In this document: piece by piece, positions 1 to 8,086 of the stretch
Position numbering within the stretch: the stretch's first letter is position 1
Layout of the letters: each line of letters begins with the position of its first letter
The notes under the pieces: generated by a model
Databases searched by the model: none
What the model was told of the DNA's origin: nothing
Seen by the model: the letters and a program-made list of their open reading frames with translations, nothing else
NCBI RefSeq assembly: GCF_004328645.1
Contig: NZ_CP031395.1
Location: 1,637,501 to 1,701,500, forward strand
Source of the DNA: Hylemonella gracilis
GTDB lineage: Bacteria > Pseudomonadota > Gammaproteobacteria > Burkholderiales > Burkholderiaceae_C
Reading direction: 5' to 3'
Length of the DNA stretch: 64,000 nt
Program-made: the position numbers and the translations under genes

Positions 1-614
1 CGGAAGAAGGCGCGCGCCGCGTGCACGATGTCAGCCTGGTCCGCCGCGTCTTCGATCTGGTCCATCAGCAGCGCGAAATGGGCGGTGTGCTCCTGGTCCA
101 GGGTACCGTGCGAGCGCAGGTAGCTGAAGGCGCTGTCGGGCAGGCCCAGGGGCTTCTGGATGGCGTCGGCCGCCTGCAGCGCCAGCGCCACGCTGGTGCC
201 TTCCAGCACGTGCACCATGCCGAAGAAGCCCAGCGGGTTGCGGCGTGCGATGGTGTCGTAGGCGTAGGCCACCATGACTTCGGTGGCATGCGAGGGCTGT
301 CCGTGACGCACTGCTTCGGCGTCAGCGCCGCAGGCGCGGATGTCGTTGAGGATCCACTCATCGTGGCCGATTTCTTCCTCGATGTACTCGTCCATCGCGT
401 CGTTCAGCCAGGCGTGGTGCGCGGGCAGCGCGGCCTTGGCCGCGCGCAGCAGCGGCACGGTGTGCTTGACGTGGTGGTAGGCCTCGGTCAGGAAGGCGAT
501 GTAGCTGGGTAGCGAGACCTCGCCGCGCAGCAGCACCCCCTGGATGATGGGCGCGGACAGCAGGCCCAGGCGGGCGTTGGCGCTGTCGGTGAGGAGACGG
601 TTGTGAAAGTTCAT
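1..614 (-). CDS. TenA-like / haem-oxygenase-like diiron protein (3' end cut by window edge)
   Basis: Translating the minus strand from the ATG at 614 gives an uninterrupted frame to the window edge, 204 codons. It has the all-helical pattern of TenA/haem-oxygenase-like iron redox enzymes. Likely metal ligands are E44 and H51 (helix with AYHHVKHTVP), E81/H84/D85/E86 (EEIGHDEW), E138 (HVLEGTS) and H169, D173, H176 (SHGTLDQEHTAHF). Relatives include UndA, BesC and SznF, which use a diiron centre to oxidise fatty acids or amino acids; the substrate here is unknown. The start lies 10 bases after the AMP-ligase stop, so the two genes are surely co-transcribed. The C-terminus and any following operon genes lie outside the window. 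Confidence 0.8.
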   Translation of the reverse strand, partial: MNFHNRLLTDSANARLGLLSAPIIQGVLLRGEVSLPSYIAFLTEAYHHVKHTVPLLRAAKAALPAHHAWLNDAMDEYIEEEIGHDEWILNDIRACGADAEAVRHGQPSHATEVMVAYAYDTIARRNPLGFFGMVHVLEGTSVALALQAADAIQKPLGLPDSAFSYLRSHGTLDQEHTAHFALLMDQIEDAADQADIVHAARAFF

Positions 615-624
615 GGTGGATGCC

Positions 625-2064
625 TCAGGAGATCAGGGTTTCGGAAAGAGGGGTGCACATGTCGGCATGCGCGTTGAAGATCGCGGCGCGCTGTGGGCGG
701 CCATTCGCGGTGGCGTAACCGGTCTGCGCGCTGAAGGGCCCGCGGCCCCGTGTCCAGCGCGCCACCCGGGCGTAGTCGGGCAAGGTGGCGTTGGCCGTGT
801 CGACCGCGGCCTGCAGCGCGGCATCGGGCACGTTGTCCTGCACCGGCCAGAGCACGGCCCAGAGGCTGGGTTCGCCGTCGCCGTAGACCACGGCCTGGCG
901 GATGACCGGTTGGCTACCCATGGCCGTTTCCACCCATTCCGGCGAGATGTTGCGGCCATAGGCACTGATCAGCAGGTTCTTCTTGCGACCTTGGATGTGC
1001 ACGTGGCCATTTGCATCGATGTGGCCGAGGTCGCCGCTGGGCCACCAGTCGGGCGCCGGGGTGGCGTCGCCCAGGTAGCCCGCGAACAGGCTGCCCGCGA
1101 CTTCGATTTCGCCATCGGCAGCCACGCGCAGACGTGCATGGGGCAGGGGGCGCCCCACGCTGCCCGGCTGCTGGGCACCCGGCAGGTTCAAGGTTTGTAC
1201 CGAGGCGCCCTCGGACAGGCCGTAGCCCTCGTAGGCGGGGATGCCCAGGGCTTGGGCGGCGGCGATCAGGGGCGCGCCTACGGCGGCACCGCCGACGGCC
1301 ACGAACTTCAGTCCCTCGGGCGCGCGCTGGCCGGTCTGGCGCAGCAGGCCAAGCCAGGCGCGCAGCATCTGCGGCAGCAGGATCATGCTGTCGGGTGCGT
1401 GGCGCAGCACCGCCTGGTGGAAGGTCACCACGTCGAACTGCGAGGAACCCTGCCAGCCCAGCTCGGCCAGGGGCGGTGTGATCAGCAGCGCGCCCTGGCG
1501 GCGCGCCGCCATCTGGCCGGCCACGTTTTCCAGCAGCACGGCAAAGGGCAGCACGCTCAGGTGGCGGCTGATGCCCAGCGGACCCAGGGCCTGCACCACG
1601 CTATCGGCCACGCGTTCCATGGCGGCCAGACGCAGGCACACGCCCTTGGGCGCGCCGGTGCTGCCCGAGGTGTAGGTGATCTTGGACGTGCCGGCCGGCA
1701 TGGCCAGGCCATGCGCGGGCAGGCGCGCCAGTTTCAGGGCCTGGCCGGCGACTTCCAGTGGCTGCCAGGGCAGGACGGACCAGGCGGTGGCCGCAGCCGG
1801 GGCCGCCACCAGGGTGTCCACGCCCGCGGTCAGCAGCGCGTGCCGGATCTGGTCGGGTGTGAAGAAGGGGGGCAGCGGCACGTGCACGATGCCGGCCCCG
1901 GCGGCGGCTTCGTCCAGCACCGTGACGGCGGCGCCGTTGTCCAGCAGCGTGGCCAGCACCCGGGTGCGGGCCTGGCGCAGCGCCTGCTGCGCCGCGCGCA
2001 CGGCCGTGCTCAGGTCGGTGGCGGTCCAGTCACGCTGACCGTCATGGAGGACGGCGGCGCTCAT
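625..2064 (-). CDS. AMP-dependent acyl-CoA synthetase / ligase (ANL superfamily)
   Basis: This 479-residue protein starts at MSAAVLHDGQ. It should activate a carboxylic acid, probably a fatty acid, as acyl-AMP and then acyl-CoA or acyl-ACP. Visible ANL motifs are the phosphate loop YTSGSTGAPKG (131-141), YEGYGLSEGA (278-287), SGDLG (343-347) and the hinge region GRKKNLLISAYGRNISP (359-375). The C-terminal A10 motif reads TANGRPQR (452-459), so the usual catalytic lysine is arginine. The ATG at 2064 overlaps the preceding gene's stop (ATGA), which supports this start over a longer upstream extension. It lies between the T_hemolysin-type gene and the diiron protein, suggesting it loads the substrate they use. 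Confidence 0.88.
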   Translation of the reverse strand: MSAAVLHDGQRDWTATDLSTAVRAAQQALRQARTRVLATLLDNGAAVTVLDEAAAGAGIVHVPLPPFFTPDQIRHALLTAGVDTLVAAPAAATAWSVLPWQPLEVAGQALKLARLPAHGLAMPAGTSKITYTSGSTGAPKGVCLRLAAMERVADSVVQALGPLGISRHLSVLPFAVLLENVAGQMAARRQGALLITPPLAELGWQGSSQFDVVTFHQAVLRHAPDSMILLPQMLRAWLGLLRQTGQRAPEGLKFVAVGGAAVGAPLIAAAQALGIPAYEGYGLSEGASVQTLNLPGAQQPGSVGRPLPHARLRVAADGEIEVAGSLFAGYLGDATPAPDWWPSGDLGHIDANGHVHIQGRKKNLLISAYGRNISPEWVETAMGSQPVIRQAVVYGDGEPSLWAVLWPVQDNVPDAALQAAVDTANATLPDYARVARWTRGRGPFSAQTGYATANGRPQRAAIFNAHADMCTPLSETLIS

Positions 2065-2702
2065 GACAAGCTCCAGCGCCGGGCAAGCGCGCGCAGGCCC
2101 AGGTCGAGACGGCCGGCCGCGACCACCGGGCGGTGGTCGTAGTAGCTGCCCCAGTCCGCCGCGTCCGCGCCCAGCAGGGCGGGGTCGGCCAGCCCCAAGG
2201 CCAGCGGCGTGATGCCCAGGCGCACGAAGAGGTGCTGCAGTTCCTGGGTCAGGGTGCTGACCACCCATTCAAGGTCCAGGCTGGCCAGGTGCGGCCCCAT
2301 CAGGTGGATCAGGCGCTTGCCCGCGCCAGGCTGCACGGCGGAGAGGTGACCCACCTCGACGATGCGCGCGCGGGAGACCCCGGCGGGGGTATCGCGGCCG
2401 AGTAACTGTTCGACCGGTCCGGCCAGGTAACGCTCCAGGAACAGCGGGCCGCTGTCCGCGACGCGGTAGCCGGCGGCGGCGCTGATGTCACCCGACTCGT
2501 CGCGCAGGCTGACCAGCGCGGGCGCGAAATGGCGGACGCGGGCGCCGTAGCGTTCCAGGTAGACATCGTGGATGAAACGTTCGACCTGCGCGCGATCCTC
2601 GTCGTCCACGGCGTGGACGGCGAGGTGCCGACGGCCCGGGGGCAGGGCGGCGACCGAGAGACCGGTGGAAGGGTGGTGGGAGGCCTGGGCCAGCATGTGC
2701 AA
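2061..2702 (-). CDS. Thermostable haemolysin (T_hemolysin) family protein
   Basis: This 213-residue protein resembles the thermostable haemolysin family (delta-VPH type), named after a Vibrio protein but widespread in non-haemolytic bacteria. It has no signal peptide. The region with FIHDVYLERYGARVRHFAP (about 63-81), SLRDESGDISAAAGYR and VEVGHLSAVQPG resembles a GNAT/acyl-homoserine-lactone-synthase-like fold, which would fit an acyltransferase; that is inference. It is first in the leftward operon and overlaps the ligase start by 4 bases. Its 5' end faces the glycine riboswitch of the divergent dadA-type gene, so its promoter must lie in 2703-2837. Confidence 0.75.
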   Translation of the reverse strand: MHMLAQASHHPSTGLSVAALPPGRRHLAVHAVDDEDRAQVERFIHDVYLERYGARVRHFAPALVSLRDESGDISAAAGYRVADSGPLFLERYLAGPVEQLLGRDTPAGVSRARIVEVGHLSAVQPGAGKRLIHLMGPHLASLDLEWVVSTLTQELQHLFVRLGITPLALGLADPALLGADAADWGSYYDHRPVVAAGRLDLGLRALARRWSLS

Positions 2703-2837
2703 TCCTTTGCGCGAGGGGCGTGGTTGGGATGGCGTGATCTTGGCGGCCGTGCCTTAAGCGGGCATTAAGTGCCGGCTCGTGTCATCGATTGGGCCTTTGA
2801 CGCTAGAATCCGACCCAGCCGCACCCGCGGCCCACTT

Positions 2838-3052
2838 GATCGGGAGAGACCGCCGCCACCGCGCGACGGCGCCGAAGGAGCAACCGCCCCGGAAACTCTC
2901 AGGCAAAAGGACCGGTCAAGGCGTATTCACACTCTGAAGAGCCATCGGGTTTCGTCTATCCGGTGCACCGCAGGAGCAAGCGCCCTTCATGGCTGGCCTT
3001 TCATCGGCCTGAAATGACGTGGCGTGAATCTCTCAGGTTCCAAACAGAGGGG
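2838..3052 (+). promoter_or_regulatory. Tandem glycine riboswitch (two aptamers)
   Basis: Aptamer 1 spans about 2838-2917. Its closing helix pairs GATCGG (2838-2843) with CCGGTC (2912-2917, one G-U pair), and it contains the conserved GCCGAAGGAGCAA and AAACTCTCAGGCAAAAGGAC blocks. Aptamer 2 spans about 2930-3052. CTCTG (2932-2936) pairs with CAGAG (3045-3049) around an ACCGCAGGAGCAAG block and GAATCTCTCAGG. This is the classic two-aptamer arrangement joined by a short linker. It ends about 70 bases before the dadA-type start codon, so it most likely turns that gene on when glycine is abundant. Confidence 0.92.
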
Positions 3053-3125
3053 GCGCGCACTGCACATGCGTACACGCGCATGAAATGTGCTTGCGCCTTC
3101 CTCATCGACGTTTGGAGTGCTTTCC

Positions 3126-4382
3126 ATGAAAACCATCGCCGTCATCGGCGCCGGCATCACCGGCGTCACCACCGCTTACGCCCTTTCGCTGCGTGGCTAC
3201 ACCGTCACCCTGTTCGAGCAGAACCGCTACGCGGCCATGGAGACGTCCTACGCCAACGGCGGCCAGCTCTCGGCCTCCAACGCCGAGGTCTGGAACCATC
3301 CCTCGACCCTCCTCAAGGGCCTGAAGTGGATGCTCAAGAGCGATGCCCCGCTGCTGGTCAATCCCAAGCCGAGCTGGCACAAGTTCAGCTGGTTCGCCGA
3401 GTTCCTCTTCAATCTGGGCAAGTACAAGCAGAACACCATCGAGACGACGCGCCTGGCCGTCGCCGCGCGCCAGCACATGTTCGCCTGGGCCGAGGCCGAG
3501 GGGCTGGACTTCGATCTGAAGAAGGAAGGCATCCTGCACATCTACCGCAGCAAGAAGGAATTCGACAACGCGGCCAAGGTGTCCAAGCTGCTGGCCGCCG
3601 GCGGCCTGGAACGCCGCGCGGTGACGCCGGAGGAAATGCGCGCCATCGAGCCCACGCTCGCGGGCGATTACCACGGTGGTTATTTCACCGAGACGGACTC
3701 GACGGGTGACATCCACAAGTTCACCCACGGCCTGGCCGCCGCCGCCGAGCGCCGAGGCGTGAAGACCCTGTACGGTCAGGAAGTGCTGCGCCTGGACAGC
3801 GACGGCCAGCGCGCGCGCGTGACGGTGCGCGCGGGCGAGGGCGAGGAGACGCTGGGTTTTGACGGCCTGGTGGTGTGCGCCGGCGTCAAGAGCCGTGCCT
3901 TCGCCGCCCAGCTGGGCGACCGCGTGAACATCTACCCGGTCAAGGGCTACTCCATCACCGTGAACCTGCAGGACGCCCAGAGCCAGGCCGCCGCGCCCAA
4001 CGTCAGCCTGCTGGACGACGCGGCCAAGCTGGTGACCAGCCGCCTGGGCGCGGACCGCCTGCGCGTGGCCGGCACGGCAGAGTACAACGGCTACAACAAA
4101 GACATCCGTGCTGACCGCATCCGTCCGCTCGTGGAGTGGGTGAACGCCTGCTTCCCCGGCGTGAGCACGCGCCAGTTCACGCCCTGGGCCGGCCTGCGTC
4201 CCATGATGCCGGACATGATGCCCCGCGTGGGCCGCGGCCGACGCGCCAATGTGTTCTACAACACGGGCCACGGTCACCTGGGCTGGACCCTGTGCGCCGT
4301 GACGGCCGACATGGTCGCCGAGGTCATGCAGCAGAGCGGCGGCGCCGTGGCCAAGGGCGCACCCACGCTGAAGACCGCGTGA
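3126..4382 (+). CDS. dadA: D-amino acid dehydrogenase-type FAD oxidoreductase, riboswitch-controlled
   Basis: This 418-residue flavoprotein of the DadA/glycine-oxidase family oxidatively deaminates D-amino acids (or glycine) to 2-oxo acids. The N-terminus MKTIAVIGAGITGVTTAYAL is an FAD-binding Rossmann motif. YANGGQLSASNAEVW follows at about 43-57, and GHGHLGWTL near the C-terminus is a typical family signature. The ATG at 3126 is preceded by GGAG at 3114-3117, so an upstream ATG at 3087 is rejected. The leader carries the tandem glycine riboswitch, which suggests that glycine disposal is a real role. A strong terminator follows the stop, so it is a single-gene unit. Confidence 0.88.
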   Translation: MKTIAVIGAGITGVTTAYALSLRGYTVTLFEQNRYAAMETSYANGGQLSASNAEVWNHPSTLLKGLKWMLKSDAPLLVNPKPSWHKFSWFAEFLFNLGKYKQNTIETTRLAVAARQHMFAWAEAEGLDFDLKKEGILHIYRSKKEFDNAAKVSKLLAAGGLERRAVTPEEMRAIEPTLAGDYHGGYFTETDSTGDIHKFTHGLAAAAERRGVKTLYGQEVLRLDSDGQRARVTVRAGEGEETLGFDGLVVCAGVKSRAFAAQLGDRVNIYPVKGYSITVNLQDAQSQAAAPNVSLLDDAAKLVTSRLGADRLRVAGTAEYNGYNKDIRADRIRPLVEWVNACFPGVSTRQFTPWAGLRPMMPDMMPRVGRGRRANVFYNTGHGHLGWTLCAVTADMVAEVMQQSGGAVAKGAPTLKTA

Positions 4383-4421
4383 TGGCATGAGGGGTGGACG
4401 GCCTGAACGCCGTCCCGCACG

Positions 4422-4459
4422 CGGGCGCCCGATGGCCTATCGGGCGCCCGTTTTCGTTT
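4422..4459 (+). terminator. Rho-independent terminator after the dadA-type gene
   Basis: A perfect 12-bp stem (CGGGCGCCCGAT, 4422-4433, with ATCGGGCGCCCG, 4439-4450) encloses a 5-base loop. It is followed by TTTTCGTTT. It lies 40 bases after the stop codon. Confidence 0.88.
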
Positions 4460-4526
4460 CACACGCCGGCGCGGGAAACTGGCCGATGCCCAGGGGTCAT
4501 GCGCCGAAGCCATAATGGCCCCCGCC

Positions 4527-5474
4527 ATGAACCAACTCGAAGCCCTGCGACAGTACACCGTGGTGGTGGCCGACACCGGAGATTTCCGCCAGCTCGCCGC
4601 TTACGCGCCCCAGGACGCGACCACCAATCCTTCCCTCATCCTCAAGGCGGTGCAGAAGCCGGATTACGCACCGCTGCTCAAGGAGACCGTGACGCGGCAT
4701 CCAGGCCTGCCGATGGACGAAATCGTCGATCGCTTGCTCGTGCGCTTCGGCCGCGAGATTCTGGCCCTGATCCCGGGCCGGGTGTCGACCGAGGTGGACG
4801 CCCGCCTCAGTTTCGACGCGGCGGCCACCGTGGCGCGCGCCCGGCGCATCCTCGCGCTCTACCGCGCCGAGGGTGTGGATACGCGGCGGGTGCTCATCAA
4901 GGTGGCGGCGACCTGGGAGGGCATCCAGGCCGCGGCGGCGCTCGAGCGCGAGGGCGTCCACACCAACCTCACCCTGCTGTTTTCCTTCGCCCAGGCCGTG
5001 GCCTGCGGGCAGGCCGGGGTGCGGCTGATCTCGCCCTTTGTGGGACGCATCTACGACTGGCACAAGAAGGCTGCTGGCGCCACCTGGAACGAGGCCGCGA
5101 ACGCGGAGGCGAACGATCCCGGCGTGCGCTCGGTGCGCCGCATCTTCGAGCACTACAAGCACTTCGGCATCGCCACCGAAATCATGGGGGCGAGCTTTCG
5201 CAACGCCGGGCAGATCACCGCGCTGGCTGGCTGTGACCTGCTGACCATCGCTCCCGAATTATTGGCGCAGTTGGCCGCTAGCCAGGCCCCGGTGACCCGC
5301 AGCCTGGATGCGGCCGCCGCGAAGGCGCTGGACCTGCCGCCCGTGCAGTACGACGAGGCGGGTTTCCGCTACGCGCTCAACGAGGACGCGATGGCCACGG
5401 AAAAACTGGCCGAAGGCATCCGCGCCTTCGCCGCCGACGCGGTCAAGCTCGAGCAGCTGATCCAGAGCGTCTGA
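4527..5474 (+). CDS. tal: Transaldolase
   Basis: This 315-residue class I transaldolase (TalB type) of the non-oxidative pentose phosphate pathway transfers dihydroxyacetone between sugar phosphates. Visible motifs are [10 protein letters not shown] (32-41), [11 protein letters not shown] (87-97) and the Schiff-base lysine K125 in [11 protein letters not shown]. The start [10 protein letters not shown] is chosen because family members begin this way; an in-frame ATG 12 bases upstream is possible. pgi follows after 25 bases. The tal-pgi pair together supplies interconversion of fructose 6-phosphate, glucose 6-phosphate and pentose phosphates. Confidence 0.95.
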   Translation: MNQLEALRQYTVVVADTGDFRQLAAYAPQDATTNPSLILKAVQKPDYAPLLKETVTRHPGLPMDEIVDRLLVRFGREILALIPGRVSTEVDARLSFDAAATVARARRILALYRAEGVDTRRVLIKVAATWEGIQAAAALEREGVHTNLTLLFSFAQAVACGQAGVRLISPFVGRIYDWHKKAAGATWNEAANAEANDPGVRSVRRIFEHYKHFGIATEIMGASFRNAGQITALAGCDLLTIAPELLAQLAASQAPVTRSLDAAAAKALDLPPVQYDEAGFRYALNEDAMATEKLAEGIRAFAADAVKLEQLIQSV

Positions 5475-5499
5475 ACGACCACACAAGAAGGGGACCGCA

Positions 5500-7098
5500 T
5501 TGACGACGCACACCTTGCGCTGTGACCAAGCGCCTGCCTGGAGCCTGCTGCAGGATTTGTACGAACGCCGGGGCCGTGCCCTGGACTTGCGCGAGGCCTT
5601 CGCGCGGGATGCCGGGCGCTTCGAGCGCTACAGCCTGCCTGCGCCCCAGGTCTTCGCCGATCTGTCCAAGAACCTGGTGGACGATGAGATCAACGACGCG
5701 CTCACCCAACTCGCGCGCCAGTGCGAGCTGGAGGCCCAGCGCGACGCCATGTTCGCGGGAGAGCACGTCAACCGCACCGAGGACCGCGCGGCCATGCACT
5801 GGTTGCTGCGTTACCCCCGCAGCGCGGCCTCGGCCCTGCCGGCCAGCCTGCGGCCTGCCCTGGCCGAGGTGCATACCGTGCTCGACGCCATGCTGGCCTA
5901 CGCCGAGGCGGTGCGCACGGACGCCGACATCACCGACGTGGTCAACATTGGCATCGGCGGCTCCGACCTTGGCCCCCTGCTGGCCGTGCAGGCCCTGGAC
6001 CCGTACGTGGACCACCGCAAGCGCTACCACTTCGTCTCCAGCGTCGACGGGCACGAGCTGAGCGCCGTGCTGCGCGGCCTGCGGCCCGAGCGCACGCTTT
6101 TCCTCGTGGCGTCCAAGACCTTCACGACCATGGAGACCCTGACCAACGCCTGCACGGCGCGCGACTGGTTCCTGAGCAAGATCGGCTACCACGACGAGCC
6201 GCGCAACCCCACCGACGTGGCGCGCTACATGGAGCGCCATTTCTGCGCCCTGACCAGCAACGCGACGGCGGCGGCCGAGTTCGGCGCCACCCGCACCTTC
6301 CCGTTCTGGGACTGGGTGGGCGGGCGTTATTCCATGTGGTCTTCCATCGGGCTGATGATCGCCATCGCCGTGGGCGCCGAGCGCTTCCGTGCCCTGCTGG
6401 CCGGCGCGCACGCGATGGATCAGCATTTCCGCGAGGCCCCGCTGGAAAAAAATCTGCCCGTGCGCATGGCGCTGCTGGACATCTGGCACCGCAACTTCCA
6501 CGGCTTCGGCAGCCGCAACATCGCGCCCTACCACAGCGGCCTGCGCCGCCTGCCGGCCTACCTGCAGCAACTGGCGATGGAAAGCAATGGCAAGCGCGTG
6601 GACATGGCTGGACAGACCCTGCCCTACGCCACCGCGCCGGTGGTCTGGGGAGAGCCGGCGGCCAACGGCCAGCACGCCTACTTCCAGATGCTGCACCAGG
6701 GCAGTGACGTGATTCCCATGGAATTCGTGGCCGTCAAGCGTGCCTTGCATGACCTGCCCGGTCACCACGTCAAACTGCTGGCCAATGCCTTGGCCCAGGC
6801 CCAGGCCTTCATGCAAGGCCGGCAGACCGAAGACGGCCACCGCCACATGCCAGGCAACCGGCCCAGCACCTTCCTGCTGCTGGAGTCCCTGACTCCCGAG
6901 AGTCTGGGCGCGTTGATCGCGCTGTACGAGCACCGCGTGTTGGCGGCCGGCGTGCTCTGGGGCATCAACAGCTTCGACCAGTACGGCGTCGAGTTGGGCA
7001 AGGTGCTGGCCCTGGACATCGAGCCGCGCCTGACCAGTGGCGACGCGAGCGGGCTGGACGGCTCGACGGCGGGTTTGCTGGCGCGTTTGCGCGCATGA
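5500..7098 (+). CDS. pgi: Glucose-6-phosphate isomerase
   Basis: This 532-residue enzyme interconverts glucose 6-phosphate and fructose 6-phosphate. Both family signatures are present: DWVGGRYSMWSSIG in the middle and GVLWGINSFDQYGVELGK near the C-terminus (with the active-site lysine). The loop SSVDGHE and the PYHSGLRR histidine are also visible. Translation starts at a TTG (5500) preceded by AGAAGGGG. Its last codon overlaps the ATG of the HAD gene (ATGA). With the downstream mannitol operon, which yields fructose 6-phosphate, this gene is the entry point to the hexose phosphate pool. Confidence 0.96.
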   Translation: MTTHTLRCDQAPAWSLLQDLYERRGRALDLREAFARDAGRFERYSLPAPQVFADLSKNLVDDEINDALTQLARQCELEAQRDAMFAGEHVNRTEDRAAMHWLLRYPRSAASALPASLRPALAEVHTVLDAMLAYAEAVRTDADITDVVNIGIGGSDLGPLLAVQALDPYVDHRKRYHFVSSVDGHELSAVLRGLRPERTLFLVASKTFTTMETLTNACTARDWFLSKIGYHDEPRNPTDVARYMERHFCALTSNATAAAEFGATRTFPFWDWVGGRYSMWSSIGLMIAIAVGAERFRALLAGAHAMDQHFREAPLEKNLPVRMALLDIWHRNFHGFGSRNIAPYHSGLRRLPAYLQQLAMESNGKRVDMAGQTLPYATAPVVWGEPAANGQHAYFQMLHQGSDVIPMEFVAVKRALHDLPGHHVKLLANALAQAQAFMQGRQTEDGHRHMPGNRPSTFLLLESLTPESLGALIALYEHRVLAAGVLWGINSFDQYGVELGKVLALDIEPRLTSGDASGLDGSTAGLLARLRA

Positions 7099-7730
7099 AC
7101 ATCGTCTTCGATTTCGGTGCCGTGCTGTTCACCTGGCAGCCGGCCGAGTTGGTGCGGCGCCATTTTCCGCACCTCACGCCCACGCCACAGGCGGCGGAAG
7201 CATTGGCGCGGGACTTGTTCCATCACGAGGACTGGCAGGGTTTCGACCGCGGTGCGCACGCGCTGGACGAGGCGGTCGAACGCATCTCGGCGCGCCTGGC
7301 CTTGCCGGGTGACGCGCTGCATGCGTTCCTGGCGCCCATCGGCGAACGGTTGGCACCCATCGACGCCACCGTGGCGCTGCTGGCCCGATTGCGCGCGCAG
7401 CGTGAGTGTGACCCGGCGGGTGGCCTGCGGCTGTACTTTCTCTCGAACATGCCGGCGCCCTATGCCCGGGTGCTCGAGCGTCGACACGACTTCATCGGGT
7501 GGTTCGATGGGGGCATCTTCTCGGGTGACGTGCAACTGGCCAAACCGCAACCCGAGATCTACCGCCTGCTCGAATCCCGCTACGGCCTGGAGCCGGCCCG
7601 CACCGTCTTCATCGACGACATGCAGGCCAACGTCGAGGCCGCGCGCAACCTGGGCTGGCAGGCGGTGCATTGCACGCAGCCCGAGCGGCTGGACGCGCAA
7701 TTGCAGGCCCTGCTGCCGCAGCGGTTCTAG
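7095..7730 (+). CDS. HAD-superfamily hydrolase, YihX-like sugar-phosphate phosphatase
   Basis: This 211-residue haloacid-dehalogenase-like phosphatase begins MNIVFDFGAVLF. Nucleophile D6 is followed by a glycine where the usual second aspartate stands, a DxGxV form seen in the YihX/epoxide-hydrolase branch. Motif II is LSNMP, motif III is the lysine of LAKPQPEIY, and motif IV is FIDDMQANVEAA. YihX removes phosphate from alpha-glucose 1-phosphate; a similar sugar-phosphate role is plausible because the gene is translationally coupled to pgi, but the substrate cannot be read from sequence. Confidence 0.85.
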   Translation: MNIVFDFGAVLFTWQPAELVRRHFPHLTPTPQAAEALARDLFHHEDWQGFDRGAHALDEAVERISARLALPGDALHAFLAPIGERLAPIDATVALLARLRAQRECDPAGGLRLYFLSNMPAPYARVLERRHDFIGWFDGGIFSGDVQLAKPQPEIYRLLESRYGLEPARTVFIDDMQANVEAARNLGWQAVHCTQPERLDAQLQALLPQRF

Positions 7731-8086
7731 CCACGAACCGTCTCCGCAGGCGTGCGCAGGCAAAGAAGCGCGTGACGCTCCAGTTCGCCTCGCGCCCACT
7801 GGATGCGTGACCCGCCTCGCAACGCGGGCTGCTGCGCCGGCCTACTTGCCGGGTCCGGTACACGGTTCCATGCGCATCCTAGGGATATCACCAGGGCTCT
7901 CTGCGCATAAAAGTATCGATGACCTGCCGCAGGGTACTGGAGCCCCTGGAATTCCTCACCAGAATGGGCGCCCTGCGGTCGCGCGCATGACGCGCGGCAA
8001 GAGAGTGCCCGCAGCCCCGCATGCGTGGGGGGCGGAAGGTGCCGAGGGGCCGCAGCAACCGTTCCATACACCAGAAGGAGACAGAC
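7731..8086 (+). other. Intergenic region upstream of the mtl operon
   Basis: These 356 bases lack a supported gene and should contain the promoter and MtlR-binding sites of the polyol operon. I see an imperfect inverted repeat at 8015-8030 but no operator I can assign. AGAAGGAG at 8073-8080 is the ribosome-binding site of mtlE. Confidence 0.5.

Noticed and set aside
613..2142. A 509-codon plus-strand ORF opposite the AMP ligase
   Set aside because: It has low-complexity translation, no motifs, and the ligase motifs on the minus strand are decisive.
2769..3017. A short ORF across the riboswitch
   Set aside because: The conserved aptamer blocks explain the sequence, and the translation has no recognisable features.
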